Shown here: one piece after another, positions 9,171-19,185 of the stretch
How the letters are laid out: every line of letters starts with the position of its first letter
Numbering within the stretch: the stretch's first letter is position 1
Made by a program: the position numbers and the translations under genes
DNA from: Levilactobacillus mulengensis
GTDB lineage: Bacteria; Bacillota; Bacilli; Lactobacillales; Lactobacillaceae
DNA: 64,000 bases
Reading direction: 5' to 3'
Assembly: GCF_003946045.1 (NCBI RefSeq)
Contig: NZ_RHNW01000006.1
Coordinates: 1 to 64,000, forward strand
The notes under the pieces: model-generated
Seen by the model: only the letters and a program-made list of their open reading frames with translations
The model's database searches: none
Told to the model about the DNA's origin: nothing

Positions 9171-9372
9171 TAACGTTTCAGCATGCTGACCGTTTCCGAC
9201 GGCGGGTTCAAGCTGCCCTGCTGTGGGGCCCGGTTCCAGACTGAGGAGCGGTCTTCCACCTCGCTTTGAAGCCACGAAAACCACGTGTCTTCAAAGTCGT
9301 CCCATGCTCTAAACTGAGAAGGTCACTCAGTTAAGACCATCGACACAGCTGGTCACTCCCGTTGAAACGTTA
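9171..9372 (-). repeat. structured repeat R1 (type 1)
   Basis: Member of the dispersed family. Hairpins: AACTGAG/CTCAGTT, CTTTGAAG/CTTCAAAG and AGAC/GTCT, each differing in paired bases from other copies. The conserved CGACACAGCTGGTCAC is present, but about 22 bp beyond it are missing, as if lost between two GGTCAC direct repeats. Outer arms: TAACGTTTCA (9171-9180) and TGAAACGTTA (9363-9372), a perfect 10-bp inverted repeat. Strand is given for the reading that starts GTCAGTGACCAGAGGC. Confidence 0.85.
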
Positions 9373-9739
9373 CCTCAATCATGGCCAACCTTTTGCAATC
9401 ACCACGATAGGTTTGCTTCAACTATTGTGACAGATACTAGGGATATTTCAACAGGTTACTTCTGCGTTCCTCTTGTATTTACAAACGGTAATTAAATTAT
9501 CGCGCATCTCCAATTCAGAATCAAACGACTTATCGCGTCTCCTATATAGAGTTCGACAACCATTAGAGTAAGAATATAGGAGCACACACGATTTACTGCT
9601 AAACATCTAGTCGCATTCTATTGACAAATCTTAACAACTCATCAGCAAAACCTGTCTCCGCCTATTTCATCGGCCCACCAATAACACACATGTAAAGCAA
9701 TGCAACCACCACCGTCAGTAAAATTTGGTTCACCTTTCT
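9373..9739. other. intergenic region, nothing recognised
   Basis: A/T-richer spacer between repeats R1 and R2. I see no supported reading frame, RNA gene, hairpin terminator or clear promoter. Confidence 0.5.
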
Positions 9740-9900
9740 CAGTGACCAGAGGTGAGCCAAGCCAGACAGCTGTGCCGGTGTTCTTGGTTGGGGGCACTTC
9801 CCAACCTAGAACACGGGACGACCTATGAGACCGCTTTTCAGGCTCATAGGCGAGGCGGAAGACCGCTCCTCAGGCTGGCTTGAGCTCACCGCCGAGAATG
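9740..9900 (+). repeat. structured repeat R2 (type 1, internal deletion)
   Basis: Begins CAGTGACCAGAGG. Hairpins GGTTGGG/CCCAACC and CCTATGAG/CTCATAGG are covariant versions of the family stems. The segment normally holding CCACAGCAGG is deleted between CAGGCTGG and CTTGAGC. It lies 33 bp from R3 in the same orientation. Confidence 0.8.
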
Positions 9901-9916
9901 TAGCCGTCGACCGTAT

Positions 9917-10137
9917 AATTTGGTGCGTCTGTGTCAGTGACCAGAGGCGAATCAAGGTGCCCAGCTGTGTCGATGGCCTTGGCTGAGGTTCTTTCTCAGC
10001 CTAGACCATGGGGCAACCTTTGAGACCGCCCTATGGCTCAAAGTTGAGGTGGAAGCCCGCTCTCCGGCTGGAACCGACCCCACAGCAGGGAACCTTGAAT
10101 TCACCGCCGGGAACGAAACCCCAGCGCGCACCAAATT
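9917..10137 (+). repeat. structured repeat R3 (type 1)
   Basis: Full-length core at 9933-10114. Outer arms AATTTGGTGCG (9917-9927) and CGCACCAAATT (10127-10137) are a perfect 11-bp inverted repeat. It ends 43 bp before the CIRCE element of clpE and is read in the same direction as clpE. Confidence 0.9.
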
Positions 10138-10179
10138 TCACCACGGTTTGGGAAAAATAGGAGAAATCAGGAGTCGATT

Positions 10180-10206
10180 TTAGCATTCTACTACCGAGAG
10201 TGCTAG
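10180..10206 (+). promoter_or_regulatory. CIRCE element (HrcA operator) upstream of clpE
   Basis: TTAGCATTC, nine bases, GAGTGCTAG. This matches the CIRCE consensus TTAGCACTC-N9-GAGTGCTAA with one mismatch in each arm. HrcA represses heat-shock genes through such sites. Confidence 0.85.
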
Positions 10207-10266
10207 AATAAAATTGTTCGCTGGAAACGCCACGATTACCGCTGATTCTGTCGCGAAACAAATTAC

Positions 10267-10294
10267 TTGCACGGCAGGTCGAACGCGGTATAAT
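10267..10294 (+). promoter_or_regulatory. promoter of clpE
   Basis: TTGCAC (10267-10272), 16 bp, TATAAT (10289-10294), immediately followed by CtsR heptads. Confidence 0.8.
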
Positions 10295-10296
10295 GT

Positions 10297-10320
10297 GGTC
10301 AATGGTCAAGAAAGGTCAAA
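10297..10320 (+). promoter_or_regulatory. CtsR operator of clpE
   Basis: Three GGTCAAN heptads: GGTCAAT and GGTCAAG adjacent, then AAA, then GGTCAAA. The last two with the 3-bp spacer form a canonical CtsR box just downstream of the -10 hexamer, where repressor would block initiation. Confidence 0.85.
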
Positions 10321-10385
10321 ACTTTTCTCACACAGACCTGCGTGGGTTTCCCACGAGAATTCCAGGCAAGAAAGGAGACGACAAG

Positions 10386-12620
10386 ATGCTATGTCAAAAT
10401 TGCCACCGCAATGAAGCAACGATTCACCTTTACATGAGTGTAAATGGGCAGCGGCAACAAGTTGACCTATGCCAAAATTGTTATCAACTGCTGAAGCAGC
10501 AACAAAACGATTCTGGAAATGGAGGTGGCCGTATGGCACAAGATCCATTCGGCTTTGGTAACCTGGATGATATTTTCCGGGCAATGCAAGGCGGCAACAA
10601 CGACCAAGCTGACTACCGGCAATCCGGTGCGCAGCAACCTGGTCAGCCAACCCAACCTGCTGGTAACCAAGGAAACGGCAATGGCCTACTCAGTCAGTAT
10701 GGCTTGAACCTGACCAAACTGGCCAAGGACGGTAAGGTTGACCCCGTTATTGGGCGTGACAAAGAGACGGCTCAAGTCATCGAAATTCTCAATCGCCGGA
10801 CCAAGAACAACCCCGTTTTAATCGGGGAAGCCGGTGTTGGGAAGACGGCCGTCATCGAAGGCCTTGCGGAACGGATTGTTGAAGGCAACGTTCCCCAAAA
10901 ATTAGCCAACAAACAAATTATTCGATTGGACGTGGTTTCCCTGGTTCAAGGAACTGGGATTCGGGGCCAATTTGAACAACGGATGCAACAATTGATGAAG
11001 GAAGTTCAGAGCAATCCGGACATCATCCTCTTTATTGACGAAATCCATGAAATCATGGGCGCCGGCAATGCCGAGGGTGGCATGGACGCTGGTAACGTGT
11101 TGAAGCCAGCGCTTGCTCGGGGTGACTTCCAACTCATCGGGGCCACGACTTTAAATGAATACAGAGATATTGAAAAGGATCAAGCCCTCGCACGGCGGTT
11201 CCAACCCGTCACGGTTGATGAACCAAGTGCCGATGAAGCCGTCAAAATTTTACAAGGCATCCAAAAGAAGTACGAAGATTACCACCACGTTCACTACACG
11301 GACGACGCCATTGAGGCCGCCGTTCGCCTGTCCGACCGTTACATCCAAGACCGGTTCTTACCGGACAAGGCCATTGACCTGTTGGATGAAGCTGGTTCAC
11401 GGAAGAACTTAACGATCAACGTGGCTGATCCCAAAGCCATTGATGAAAAAATCAAGAGCTCTGAGGATCAGAAGCAGGCTGCTTTGAAGCAGGAAGACTA
11501 CGAAAAAGCCGCCTACTACCGTGATCAAGTCACGAAGTTAGAGAAGTCTAAGGAAAACGCCAAGACCGCTGACCAAAATCAGTCGGCCACGGTTACCGTC
11601 AAGGACATGCAGGACATCGTCGAAGAGAAGACGTCCATCCCCGTGGGTGAGTTAGCAGCCAAGGAACAACATCAACTGCAAAGCCTCTCCCCTGATTTGG
11701 AAAAGCACGTCATTGGTCAAAACGAGGCCGTTGACAAGGTTGCGCGGGCAATCCGCCGGAACCGTATCGGGTTGAACGGCACGGGCCGGCCAATCGGGTC
11801 CTTCCTCTTCGTTGGTCCGACTGGTGTCGGGAAGACGGAATTAGCTAAGCAATTAGCCAACGAACTCTTCGGCTCCCAGGAGGCCATGATTCGGTTTGAC
11901 ATGTCTGAGTACATGGAACCACATTCCATTTCGAAATTGATCGGGTCCCCACCTGGCTATGTTGGCTATGAAGAAGCCGGTCAGCTGACGGAACAAGTTC
12001 GCCGGCACCCGTACACCTTGATCTTACTGGACGAAATTGAGAAGGCTCACCCCGACGTCATGAACATGTTCTTACAAATTCTTGACGACGGCCGGTTGAC
12101 CGATTCTCAAGGTCGGACCGTTTCCTTCAAGGATACGTTGATTATCATGACCAGTAACGCCGGGACCGGCGATGCTGAAGCCAACGTTGGTTTCGGTGCC
12201 GCTGCCGAGGGTACGACCCACTCCGTTCTGGGCAATTTGACCAACTACTTCAAGCCAGAATTCTTGAACCGTTTCGACGACATCATTGAATTCAACTCTC
12301 TCAGCAAAGAAAACTTGATGCACATTGTTGACTTAATGATTGGTGACGTCAACCAGATGCTTGCGGGCCAAGGCCTCCACATCCACGTTACGGAACCCGT
12401 TGAAGAACAACTCGTGGCGAAGGGCTACAACCCAGCAATGGGCGCTCGGCCATTACGGCGAGTCATTCAAGAAGAAATCGAAGACCGGATTGCGGACTTC
12501 TACCTTGATCACGCGGACGTGAAGAACCTCGTGGCCAAGATTGAAGACGGCAAGATTGTCTTAGCCGCTGACACGGATACTGCTAAACCAGCAGCCGAAC
12601 CAACGACGGATAAAAAGTAA
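10386..12620 (+). CDS. clpE: ATP-dependent Clp protease ATPase subunit ClpE
   Basis: HSP100 chaperone of 744 residues that unfolds proteins for ClpP during stress. The N-terminal zinc finger (Cys3, Cys6, Cys29, Cys32) distinguishes ClpE from ClpC and ClpL. Two AAA+ modules follow: Walker A GEAGVGKT near 157-164 and GPTGVGKTE near 475-483. A UVR-type coiled segment (about 355-390) lies between them. I chose the ATG at 10386, with AGGAG 8 bp upstream, because the zinc finger begins there. CIRCE and CtsR sites upstream indicate dual heat-shock repression. The C-terminal tail is acidic and alanine-rich. Confidence 0.95.
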   Translation: MLCQNCHRNEATIHLYMSVNGQRQQVDLCQNCYQLLKQQQNDSGNGGGRMAQDPFGFGNLDDIFRAMQGGNNDQADYRQSGAQQPGQPTQPAGNQGNGNGLLSQYGLNLTKLAKDGKVDPVIGRDKETAQVIEILNRRTKNNPVLIGEAGVGKTAVIEGLAERIVEGNVPQKLANKQIIRLDVVSLVQGTGIRGQFEQRMQQLMKEVQSNPDIILFIDEIHEIMGAGNAEGGMDAGNVLKPALARGDFQLIGATTLNEYRDIEKDQALARRFQPVTVDEPSADEAVKILQGIQKKYEDYHHVHYTDDAIEAAVRLSDRYIQDRFLPDKAIDLLDEAGSRKNLTINVADPKAIDEKIKSSEDQKQAALKQEDYEKAAYYRDQVTKLEKSKENAKTADQNQSATVTVKDMQDIVEEKTSIPVGELAAKEQHQLQSLSPDLEKHVIGQNEAVDKVARAIRRNRIGLNGTGRPIGSFLFVGPTGVGKTELAKQLANELFGSQEAMIRFDMSEYMEPHSISKLIGSPPGYVGYEEAGQLTEQVRRHPYTLILLDEIEKAHPDVMNMFLQILDDGRLTDSQGRTVSFKDTLIIMTSNAGTGDAEANVGFGAAAEGTTHSVLGNLTNYFKPEFLNRFDDIIEFNSLSKENLMHIVDLMIGDVNQMLAGQGLHIHVTEPVEEQLVAKGYNPAMGARPLRRVIQEEIEDRIADFYLDHADVKNLVAKIEDGKIVLAADTDTAKPAAEPTTDKK

Positions 12621-12633
12621 AGTCCATTTTTAA

Positions 12634-12668
12634 CGGCGATTCGCAACTTGCGGGTCGCCGTTTTTTGC
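12634..12668 (+). terminator. terminator of clpE
   Basis: ACGGCGA pairs with TCGCCGT around an 11-base loop and is followed by six T residues. Confidence 0.85.
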
Positions 12669-12795
12669 TGCCTAACGTCCCCACGACCAATCTCTGGAAG
12701 CGTTTTGCAAAAGGACCTGCAACGCACCGCCAGAATGCGGTATACTGTATGCTATAGACTAATATTTTAATGGAAACTTCAGGAGGTGAAGGGAC

Positions 12796-13896
12796 ATGGC
12801 TTTTTTTGACTGGTTACGACGGGTGATCGAACCGAATCAGGCACCCAAGCGGCGGCCGCGGCACGCCCAAGCACGGCGACGGCCAGCCCCCGCGCCGGTT
12901 GTGCCAGAAACACCCGAACCCCGGGCCACGACCCTGCCCTTAGCCCCAACACCCGTCTCACCGACACCGCAGGCCGCACCCCAACCGGTTGCGAAGGCTG
13001 CTCAGGTAGCGGCTACCCTGGTCGTCCGCTTAGTGGATGACCAAGATCAGCCGCTGCAACCCGCATTGGTCCTCACGGGCGCCCTCAACCAGCCGGTCAA
13101 CTTCCGCTTTCCTAAAATTCCGGGGTACGCGCTCCGTGATGTCCACGGGTTCACTCAGGATTACATTTCAGCATACGGACTGACCACCCTGGTCTACGTT
13201 CGGCACTGGGGGCAACCCATCATTAGCTACCTGGTCGATTACGATACCGGCCGGTTACTAGAGCTCCCCGGAATTCTCCGCGGACGCCTGGGAACGGCCT
13301 TCTCGTTGACCCCCCCAGCCGTTGAAAATTACCACATTTTTCAGGCTCAGGGCCAACAACGTGGCACCTTTAGCCAGCACCCCGGCCAGGTCGTTTACTA
13401 CTACCGGCGGGATTCCTGGCAAATGGTCCAGCGGGTCCATCAATTTGTCTTTCTGCAGGCCGACCATCAGGTTTTCGATGGTCCCAACGGCCAGGCTTAC
13501 GGGTACCAGTTCCCCACGGACTCTTTGTGGCGGCTGTTCATGATCATCACCCTGACCAACGGCGACGTTTGGTACAACCTCGGTGGCGAGCAGTGGCTCT
13601 CGGCCAAGGAAACCGTGCGCCGGGAGCACCAGTTCATCGACCTCGGCTTGCCCGAACCCGACCGGTGGCATCCCGAACCCTTTGAACGCATTGGCACCGT
13701 CGATTACGTGCCGGGCAAGGCCGTGTCCATTTACCACGAGCCTTATGGCGAAACGGCCGGTCAGCTCGACCATGGTGAGGCCCTGGATATTCGCGGCCGC
13801 GTCGTGGATGACCAGCAGTTGGTCTGGTATCAGATTGGGCCGGATGCTTACATTAATGCGCGCTACGTCCGCCTCGCCCTCGTCGCTTACGCTTAA
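12796..13896 (+). CDS. MucBP-like domain protein
   Basis: 366 residues. The N-terminus has a short hydrophobic stretch and then a basic, proline/alanine-rich region (to about residue 75). Two tandem beta-rich modules of about 65-70 residues follow. They carry the MucBP-like pattern VxLVDxxxxPL..GYxLxxV and VYYYRR (about 76-210). The last third resembles a bacterial SH3-type fold. There is no signal peptide or sortase motif, so export is not evident. AGGAGGTG precedes the ATG. The gene stands alone between clpE and a convergent ATPase, and its stop codon overlaps the left arm of repeat R4. Function is unknown. Confidence 0.65.
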   Translation: MAFFDWLRRVIEPNQAPKRRPRHAQARRRPAPAPVVPETPEPRATTLPLAPTPVSPTPQAAPQPVAKAAQVAATLVVRLVDDQDQPLQPALVLTGALNQPVNFRFPKIPGYALRDVHGFTQDYISAYGLTTLVYVRHWGQPIISYLVDYDTGRLLELPGILRGRLGTAFSLTPPAVENYHIFQAQGQQRGTFSQHPGQVVYYYRRDSWQMVQRVHQFVFLQADHQVFDGPNGQAYGYQFPTDSLWRLFMIITLTNGDVWYNLGGEQWLSAKETVRREHQFIDLGLPEPDRWHPEPFERIGTVDYVPGKAVSIYHEPYGETAGQLDHGEALDIRGRVVDDQQLVWYQIGPDAYINARYVRLALVAYA

Positions 13897-14126
13897 TTCG
13901 AACTCGGTTCTCAGTGTTCGTTCCCGGCGGTGGGCTCAAGCTGGCCTGCTATGGGGTCGGTTCCAGCCTGATTCTCAGGCTTCCACCTCGACTTTGAGCC
14001 CGAGGAGCGGTCTCAAAGATCGTCCCATGGACTAAGCTGAGTGAGAAACCTCAGCTAAGACCATCGACACAGCTGAGCAGGTTGATCCGCCTCTGGTCAC
14101 TGACACTGATCATACCAAGTTCAATT
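13895..14126 (-). repeat. structured repeat R4 (type 1)
   Basis: Core 13918-14104. Its third hairpin is a perfect AGCCTGA/TCAGGCT. Outer arms AATTCGAACTCGGT (13895-13908) and ACCAAGTTCAATT (14114-14126) are an imperfect inverted repeat. The left arm begins inside the stop codon of the preceding gene. Confidence 0.9.
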
Positions 14127-14193
14127 GCGCTGGTTCCTGTGGTTAATGTGTGTTCAGCACAATTACTAAGCGCTGAATTATATAAACCTAAAC

Positions 14194-14240
14194 AAATAAC
14201 GGTCACCTTTTCATTTTTGTTGAGAGGTGACCGCTATTTT
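14194..14240. terminator. terminator hairpin between convergent genes
   Basis: ACGGTCACCT pairs with AGGTGACCGCT, followed by a T run on the plus strand. It can serve the rightward gene at 12796. A/T content on the other side may allow use by the leftward ATPase gene. Confidence 0.75.
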
Positions 14241-14415
14241 TGTGTCTAACCGATTCATACGTTGCGGCGTATGCTTTAGGTTTAGCTTGCTTGCCGAATG
14301 TGGCTTGCCATGACCCCCACGCGCTTCCAAACGTCTCCGTTTACTCCTCCAAGCAATCGTCAAGTTATTGGTCGCGTGAGTGTCTTGGCTCGACCCATTC
14401 AGTTACGGTGTTGCC

Positions 14416-17025
14416 CTAGTCAATTTCTGCGACCCACGTGTTCGTGGACCGTCGTTGCCAGCGCTTGGCAATTTCTAACACAATCGTTGGAACAAACATC
14501 CCCGGAATCACGATTGCCCAGGCCACTGCTGGCAAGCTTACCAGGCCGAACATGCTTTGTAGGCCCGGAATCGTGGCGATAGCGATGACCAAGGCTACGG
14601 CCAGGAGCATCGCCCCGTTTAACACGGGATTACGCATGAGGCTTTGCCGTGTCAGCGGCTGACGGTCCTTGATAGCGTAGATGTCGACCATCGAACCAAC
14701 CGCGAGCACCAGGAAGACCATCGTCATCCCCATCGTGGCTTGCCCCGCGGAGAGGCCGAACCGGCCAATCGCGTAGATGCCTAGCGTCAGGAAGGTAAAC
14801 GTGACCGCCCGGATTGCCAAGCGACTACCCAAGCCTCTGGCAAAGAGACTTTCGTCGTTAGCCACCGGTGGCTGTTCCATGGCTTCCTTTTCGCCCGGTT
14901 CACGGGAAATGTAGAAGCCGGGAATCCCATCGGCTAACACGTTGATCAACAGGAGTTGTTCCGCCAAGAGCGGTGCGCCCCAGCCCATCAGGACCGCGCC
15001 CACCATCAGGAAGATTTGGGCAAAGTTAACGCCCACTAGGAATTCAACGGCCTTCAAAATGTTCTGGTAGACCGTCCGACCTTCCCGGACCGCGGAGATA
15101 ATCGTGGCAAAGTTGTCATCCGTCAGGACCATGTCGGCGGCTCCCTTAGAGACTTCCGTTCCGGTAATTCCCATGGCGATTCCGACATCGGCGGCCTTCA
15201 GGGCGGGAGCATCGTTGACCCCATCCCCGGTCATGGCCACGGTCTTGCCGGCATTTTGCCACGCCTGCACGATCCGAATCTTATCCGTCGGCGATACCCG
15301 CGCATAAACCGCGATATCTTGAATCTGTGCGGCGAGCTCGTCGTCCGTCAGCGTCCGGAGCTCGTCCCCTGACATCACCAGTTGTCCCGGCGTCAGCAAA
15401 CCGATTTCCTTAGCGATGGCTTCAGCCGTCACCATGTGGTCCCCGGTGATCATCACCGGCTTGATCCCCGCACGTTTGGCTTCCCGAATCGCCGGAATCA
15501 CTTCTGGCCGTGGCGGGTCAATGATGCCCACCAGCCCCGCAAACGTTAAGTCCTTGGTCAGTTCCGTCCAGTCGTGCGTTGCCGTCGCTGGCATCACCTT
15601 GTAGCCCACCGACAGGACCCGTAAGGCCTGCTGGCCAAATTGATCGTGAACAGCCTTGGCTTGGGCGAGGGCTTGTGGTTGCCACGCCACTGGTAACCGG
15701 TCGAAGGCGCCTTTCACGATGACCAGCTGTTGGCCATCCGCTAACCGATGGACCGTCGCCATCGTTTTTTTCGTGGAGTCAAATGGATCTTCCGCCAGTC
15801 GCGGTGCTTGCTTTTCAAACTGTTGCCGACTCTTGTCGTGTCCCTTTAACCAGCGCACAATCGCCAGTTCCGTGGGGTCACCCATCGTCTGTTCCTGACC
15901 CGCGACCTCCTGAATTTCGGCGTTAGTCGCCAATCCCAGGTAGCGCATCATCTTTTCACCGGCCGGCGTTAACGTGTCCGCCGCCATGGCGTTCTTCGTG
16001 TTGGGTGTCCAGTAACGGGTAATCGTCATCTGATTTTGCGTCAGCGTTCCCGTCTTGTCGGAGGCAATCACGTCGACGCCCCCAATCGTTTCCACCGCGT
16101 TGACCCGGCGCATGATAGCGTTGCGTTTAGCCATCCGCTTCACCCCGTGTGCCAAACTAATGGTCACGATGATCGGCAGCGTTTCTGGCACAGCCGCCAC
16201 GGCCAGGGAAATCCCAATCATCAGGCTGTCAGCCAGCCCCTGATTTTGCATCCAAATGCTGAGGGCAAAGATGGCCATCCCGCCCATCACCGCAAAGGTC
16301 GTCAACCACGCGGATAGCTTGTTCAACCGGCCTTGCAGTGGCGTAGCCCGTTTCTTGGTCTTGTTCAACAAACCCGCGATTTGACCCAGTTCCGTCGCCA
16401 TCCCGGTCGTCACTACCTGAACGATGGCCGTACCTGCCGTGACGGCGGTTCCGGAAAAGACCTGTTGCGCTTCCGTTGCGCCATCCGGGTCAACGATTTT
16501 TTCCTTCGTGACCGGCACACTTTCACCGGTCAAGACGGCTTCGTCCACGGCTAAATTGGTGCTTTGGAGCACGATACCATCGGCTGGTACCTGGTCACCA
16601 GCTTTTAGCAGAACCAAGTCCCCCGGCACCACGTCTTTAGCCTGAATCGTCTGGGCGATGTCGTCCCGCCGAACCGTGGTCGTGGGCAGACTCATGGACT
16701 GTAACGCCGCCAACGCCTTTTCCGCCGAGGCTTCCTGGTACAGACCGATGATCACGTTGATCACCAGGATAGACCCAATCACAATCGTCTTCGTCCAGCC
16801 GCCACCCTGAAAGAGCGCCATGTAACTGGCTAAGCCGACGGCAAATAATAGCACAAGTGAGGAAACGTCGCTCAGGTGGCGCGCTACCTGCTGCCACAGC
16901 GCGGGTTTCTTTGCGGCGATCAATTCGTTCGCCCCGGTCGCAGCCAGTTGGTCTTGGGCCTGTTTCGCCGTCAACCCCTGCTGCGCCGTTAAGTTGATTT
17001 TTTTCATCTCTTTTCTCTTCATCAT
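14416..17025 (-). CDS. cation-transporting P-type ATPase (type IIA/calcium-like)
   Basis: Membrane ATPase of 869 residues. It has the actuator motif TGESVPV near 170, the phosphorylated Asp323 in DKTGTLT, the nucleotide-binding KGAF motif and the hinge MTGDGVNDAPALK near 600. Four membrane segments precede and about six follow the catalytic domains, with typical N-terminal and C-terminal cation ATPase regions. The fourth segment reads VAAVPETLPIIVT, close to the PEGLP of calcium pumps but with T for G. Calcium or manganese export is likely, and specificity is not proven. GGAGG precedes two adjacent ATG codons, so the start may be 17022. Confidence 0.85.
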   Translation of the reverse strand: MMKRKEMKKINLTAQQGLTAKQAQDQLAATGANELIAAKKPALWQQVARHLSDVSSLVLLFAVGLASYMALFQGGGWTKTIVIGSILVINVIIGLYQEASAEKALAALQSMSLPTTTVRRDDIAQTIQAKDVVPGDLVLLKAGDQVPADGIVLQSTNLAVDEAVLTGESVPVTKEKIVDPDGATEAQQVFSGTAVTAGTAIVQVVTTGMATELGQIAGLLNKTKKRATPLQGRLNKLSAWLTTFAVMGGMAIFALSIWMQNQGLADSLMIGISLAVAAVPETLPIIVTISLAHGVKRMAKRNAIMRRVNAVETIGGVDVIASDKTGTLTQNQMTITRYWTPNTKNAMAADTLTPAGEKMMRYLGLATNAEIQEVAGQEQTMGDPTELAIVRWLKGHDKSRQQFEKQAPRLAEDPFDSTKKTMATVHRLADGQQLVIVKGAFDRLPVAWQPQALAQAKAVHDQFGQQALRVLSVGYKVMPATATHDWTELTKDLTFAGLVGIIDPPRPEVIPAIREAKRAGIKPVMITGDHMVTAEAIAKEIGLLTPGQLVMSGDELRTLTDDELAAQIQDIAVYARVSPTDKIRIVQAWQNAGKTVAMTGDGVNDAPALKAADVGIAMGITGTEVSKGAADMVLTDDNFATIISAVREGRTVYQNILKAVEFLVGVNFAQIFLMVGAVLMGWGAPLLAEQLLLINVLADGIPGFYISREPGEKEAMEQPPVANDESLFARGLGSRLAIRAVTFTFLTLGIYAIGRFGLSAGQATMGMTMVFLVLAVGSMVDIYAIKDRQPLTRQSLMRNPVLNGAMLLAVALVIAIATIPGLQSMFGLVSLPAVAWAIVIPGMFVPTIVLEIAKRWQRRSTNTWVAEID

Positions 17026-17215
17026 GAAATCCTCCGTTAACTAAATGAATCATCGCATCAATTACTATAATCTTATTATGACGAAAAGTTTTGCGTAGAC
17101 TTTGAGAGAAATGTGAAGATTTATAGAGTCTTGACGTTTTATATTATAGACTTGTTTTAAAGTGGTATCTGGCAGTCGTTAGAAGCCCGCTTATCTCCTA
17201 TCTGAGGACAAATAA

Positions 17216-17262
17216 ATAGAGCGTATCTCACCAGACGGATTGTCCAGGAAGAGACGCTCTAT
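17216..17262. other. inverted repeat upstream of the P-type ATPase
   Basis: ATAGAGCGTATCTC pairs imperfectly with GAGACGCTCTAT around a loop of about 20 bases. No clear T run follows on either side, so its role (operator, attenuator or old terminator) is open. The rest of 17026-17345 shows no gene. Confidence 0.45.
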
Positions 17263-17345
17263 AGATAGTTATTTTTAAATCAGTCCAGCTAAACTTGTGA
17301 ACCAAAACCAGGCCGTAGAACCAGTAACGCCACAGACGCCACCAT

Positions 17346-17531
17346 GTCAGTGACCAGAGGCGAGCCAAGACGGCCAGCTGTGTCGATGGTCTTAGCTGAG
17401 GTTTTCCACTCAGCTTAGTCCATGGGACAACCTTTGAGACCGCTTCTCAGGCTCAAAGTTGAGGTGGAATCCTGAGAATCAGGCTGGAACCGACCCCACA
17501 GCAGGCCGTCTTGAGCCCGCCGCCGGGAACG
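17346..17531 (+). repeat. structured repeat R5 (type 1)
   Basis: Full-length core. The closing helix is CAAGACGGCC with GGCCGTCTTG, a fully compensated variant. Hairpin TTAGCTGAG/CTCAGCTTA is intact. No convincing outer arms were found by eye. It ends 28 bp from the stop codon of the leftward dipeptidase gene. Confidence 0.85.
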
Positions 17532-17559
17532 AACTGACAAACGCAAGCCCTGAACCGTC

Positions 17560-18996
17560 TTACAGATTCTTGTCCATGTTGAAGGTCAAGTGTGACAGCG
17601 TCAGGCCCTTTTCAATCAAGTCATTGGTCAACTGCGTCGTGACCTTCCGCATGTCGGCGACCACCTGGTGATTTTGGTCCGTCAGGTAGGCGGTCAAGGC
17701 ATCACCAGTCAGGTCGTTAGCACCGGCCAAGGCCGTGGCCACGTGGGTCCGTAAGTCCTGCTTAGCGGCCGTCACGTAGTCCGTATCCTGTTCGATGAAC
17801 TGCACATAATGGGATTCCACAATCATGGACATCTTGCGGTACATCCAGTAAGCACTGACGTCATCCAAGTGGACCGGCGTCTGGCTGTACGACGGATCCG
17901 TATCGGTGGCGTTGGCAAAGAATGGTACGTAAGGACTGAAGGCAGGCACCCCAAAGTTCAACCAGAAAATGGCTGAGCGGTCAGCCGGCACGTCGTTTCG
18001 TAACTGGAGCACGTGAGAATTTTGCGTCCGGTTCATGGCAATTGGCCGGAATTTCAGCTTGTCCGCACCGTCGCCAGGGCCCAGTGGATCGTATTGGGTT
18101 TCATTATAGTGGGAACTCAAAATGTATTCCACGTCTTCCACACTGATCTTGTGGCTGGTCCGGCAGATAAATGGCAGGTCGCTGGATTGGGGATCCTGTT
18201 CAATTTCAGGATTCAATACGTGTTGGCCGAACCAGACCCGTGGCGTGTTGTAATGCCGGTCTTTTTCGGTGCTGGTCCCAAAGATGTGACGGAAGTTCCA
18301 GCCGTCCTGGTCTGGGTTCAAATGGTTGGTCGTGACGAATTCTTGGATGCCTTCGGAGTACATAAAGTTGTCTGGATCATCGAAAGTCACCTGTTGGATG
18401 GCCACTTGGTTCGCGGTCACCGCGTAGGCGTCGTCCGGAATCCGTTGGGCAACCCAGTGATGTCCCGTGACGATTTCCATGTACCAAACTTCGTCGTGAT
18501 CGGAGAAGAGCACGCCGTTACCTTCTGGTGAGCCGTATTCCTTGATCAGGTTCCCCAGGTAGCGCACCCCGTCGCGAGCGGAGTTAATGTAAGGGAGCAC
18601 CATCGTTTGCAGGGAGTCTTCGGCCAGACCATTGGCCACCAGCGGATCGAAAGCTAAGGCGGCAGGATTGCCGTAAACACTTTCGGTAGCGCTCATCGCC
18701 ACGTTCTTTTCGTTGAACCCGCTTTCGGCGTAGACCCCTTCCTTGTCGACTTCGACGTTGGGCGTTGCCATGTAGCGGTAACCGTCGCTAGGAATTGGTG
18801 CCGTGAAGCCGTTTTGGTTGGAGACCCAGGTCCGCTTAGGCTGATCATGCTCTGCGGGATGGACGTAGAACCGTTGGGGCGTTAAGGGTAAAAAGGTATC
18901 GTCGTTTCTAGCAATCAGCGTGGACCCATCGACCGTGGCGGCTTTACCGACCAAGACGGAGGTGCAGGCTGAGAGATGCTTGGCTACTTTTGACAT
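17560..18996 (-). CDS. C69-family dipeptidase (PepD-like)
   Basis: Ntn-hydrolase dipeptidase of 478 residues that takes part in final peptide breakdown. The start ATG at 18996 has AAGGAG 11 bp upstream and puts the nucleophile at Cys11 (SACTSVLVGKAATVDGS), as expected for the family whose short propeptide is removed to expose the cysteine. The following IARNDDT motif is conserved. There is no signal peptide. An in-frame extension to 19041 lacks a ribosome-binding site. Monocistronic, and divergent from the NADH oxidase gene. Confidence 0.9.
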   Translation of the reverse strand: MSKVAKHLSACTSVLVGKAATVDGSTLIARNDDTFLPLTPQRFYVHPAEHDQPKRTWVSNQNGFTAPIPSDGYRYMATPNVEVDKEGVYAESGFNEKNVAMSATESVYGNPAALAFDPLVANGLAEDSLQTMVLPYINSARDGVRYLGNLIKEYGSPEGNGVLFSDHDEVWYMEIVTGHHWVAQRIPDDAYAVTANQVAIQQVTFDDPDNFMYSEGIQEFVTTNHLNPDQDGWNFRHIFGTSTEKDRHYNTPRVWFGQHVLNPEIEQDPQSSDLPFICRTSHKISVEDVEYILSSHYNETQYDPLGPGDGADKLKFRPIAMNRTQNSHVLQLRNDVPADRSAIFWLNFGVPAFSPYVPFFANATDTDPSYSQTPVHLDDVSAYWMYRKMSMIVESHYVQFIEQDTDYVTAAKQDLRTHVATALAGANDLTGDALTAYLTDQNHQVVADMRKVTTQLTNDLIEKGLTLSHLTFNMDKNL

Positions 18997-19165
18997 TAAA
19001 TTAGTCACTCCTTCAAATAAGTCCTGTCCGTGAGTGGCCAACGCGGCGTGGTTCTGTCACCCGTGTTCGCCACTGAACTTACAGGTAAATCTACGCTCTA
19101 TAGTTTACCGCTTTTCGCTAAGCAAGACTAGTTTCGGGTTCAATCCCCGTTGTCAACAAAATGGT

Positions 19166-19185
19166 AACACTTTCAGAAAAGTGTT
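19166..19185. promoter_or_regulatory. candidate operator in the nox promoter
   Basis: Perfect 8-bp inverted repeat AACACTTT-CAGA-AAAGTGTT whose right arm overlaps the -35 hexamer. Its position suggests a repressor site. The regulator is not identifiable from the window. Confidence 0.5.

Noticed and set aside
18013-18531. 172-codon open frame antisense to the C69 dipeptidase gene
   Set aside because: The opposite strand carries a clear enzyme over the same bases; codon bias explains the shadow frame.
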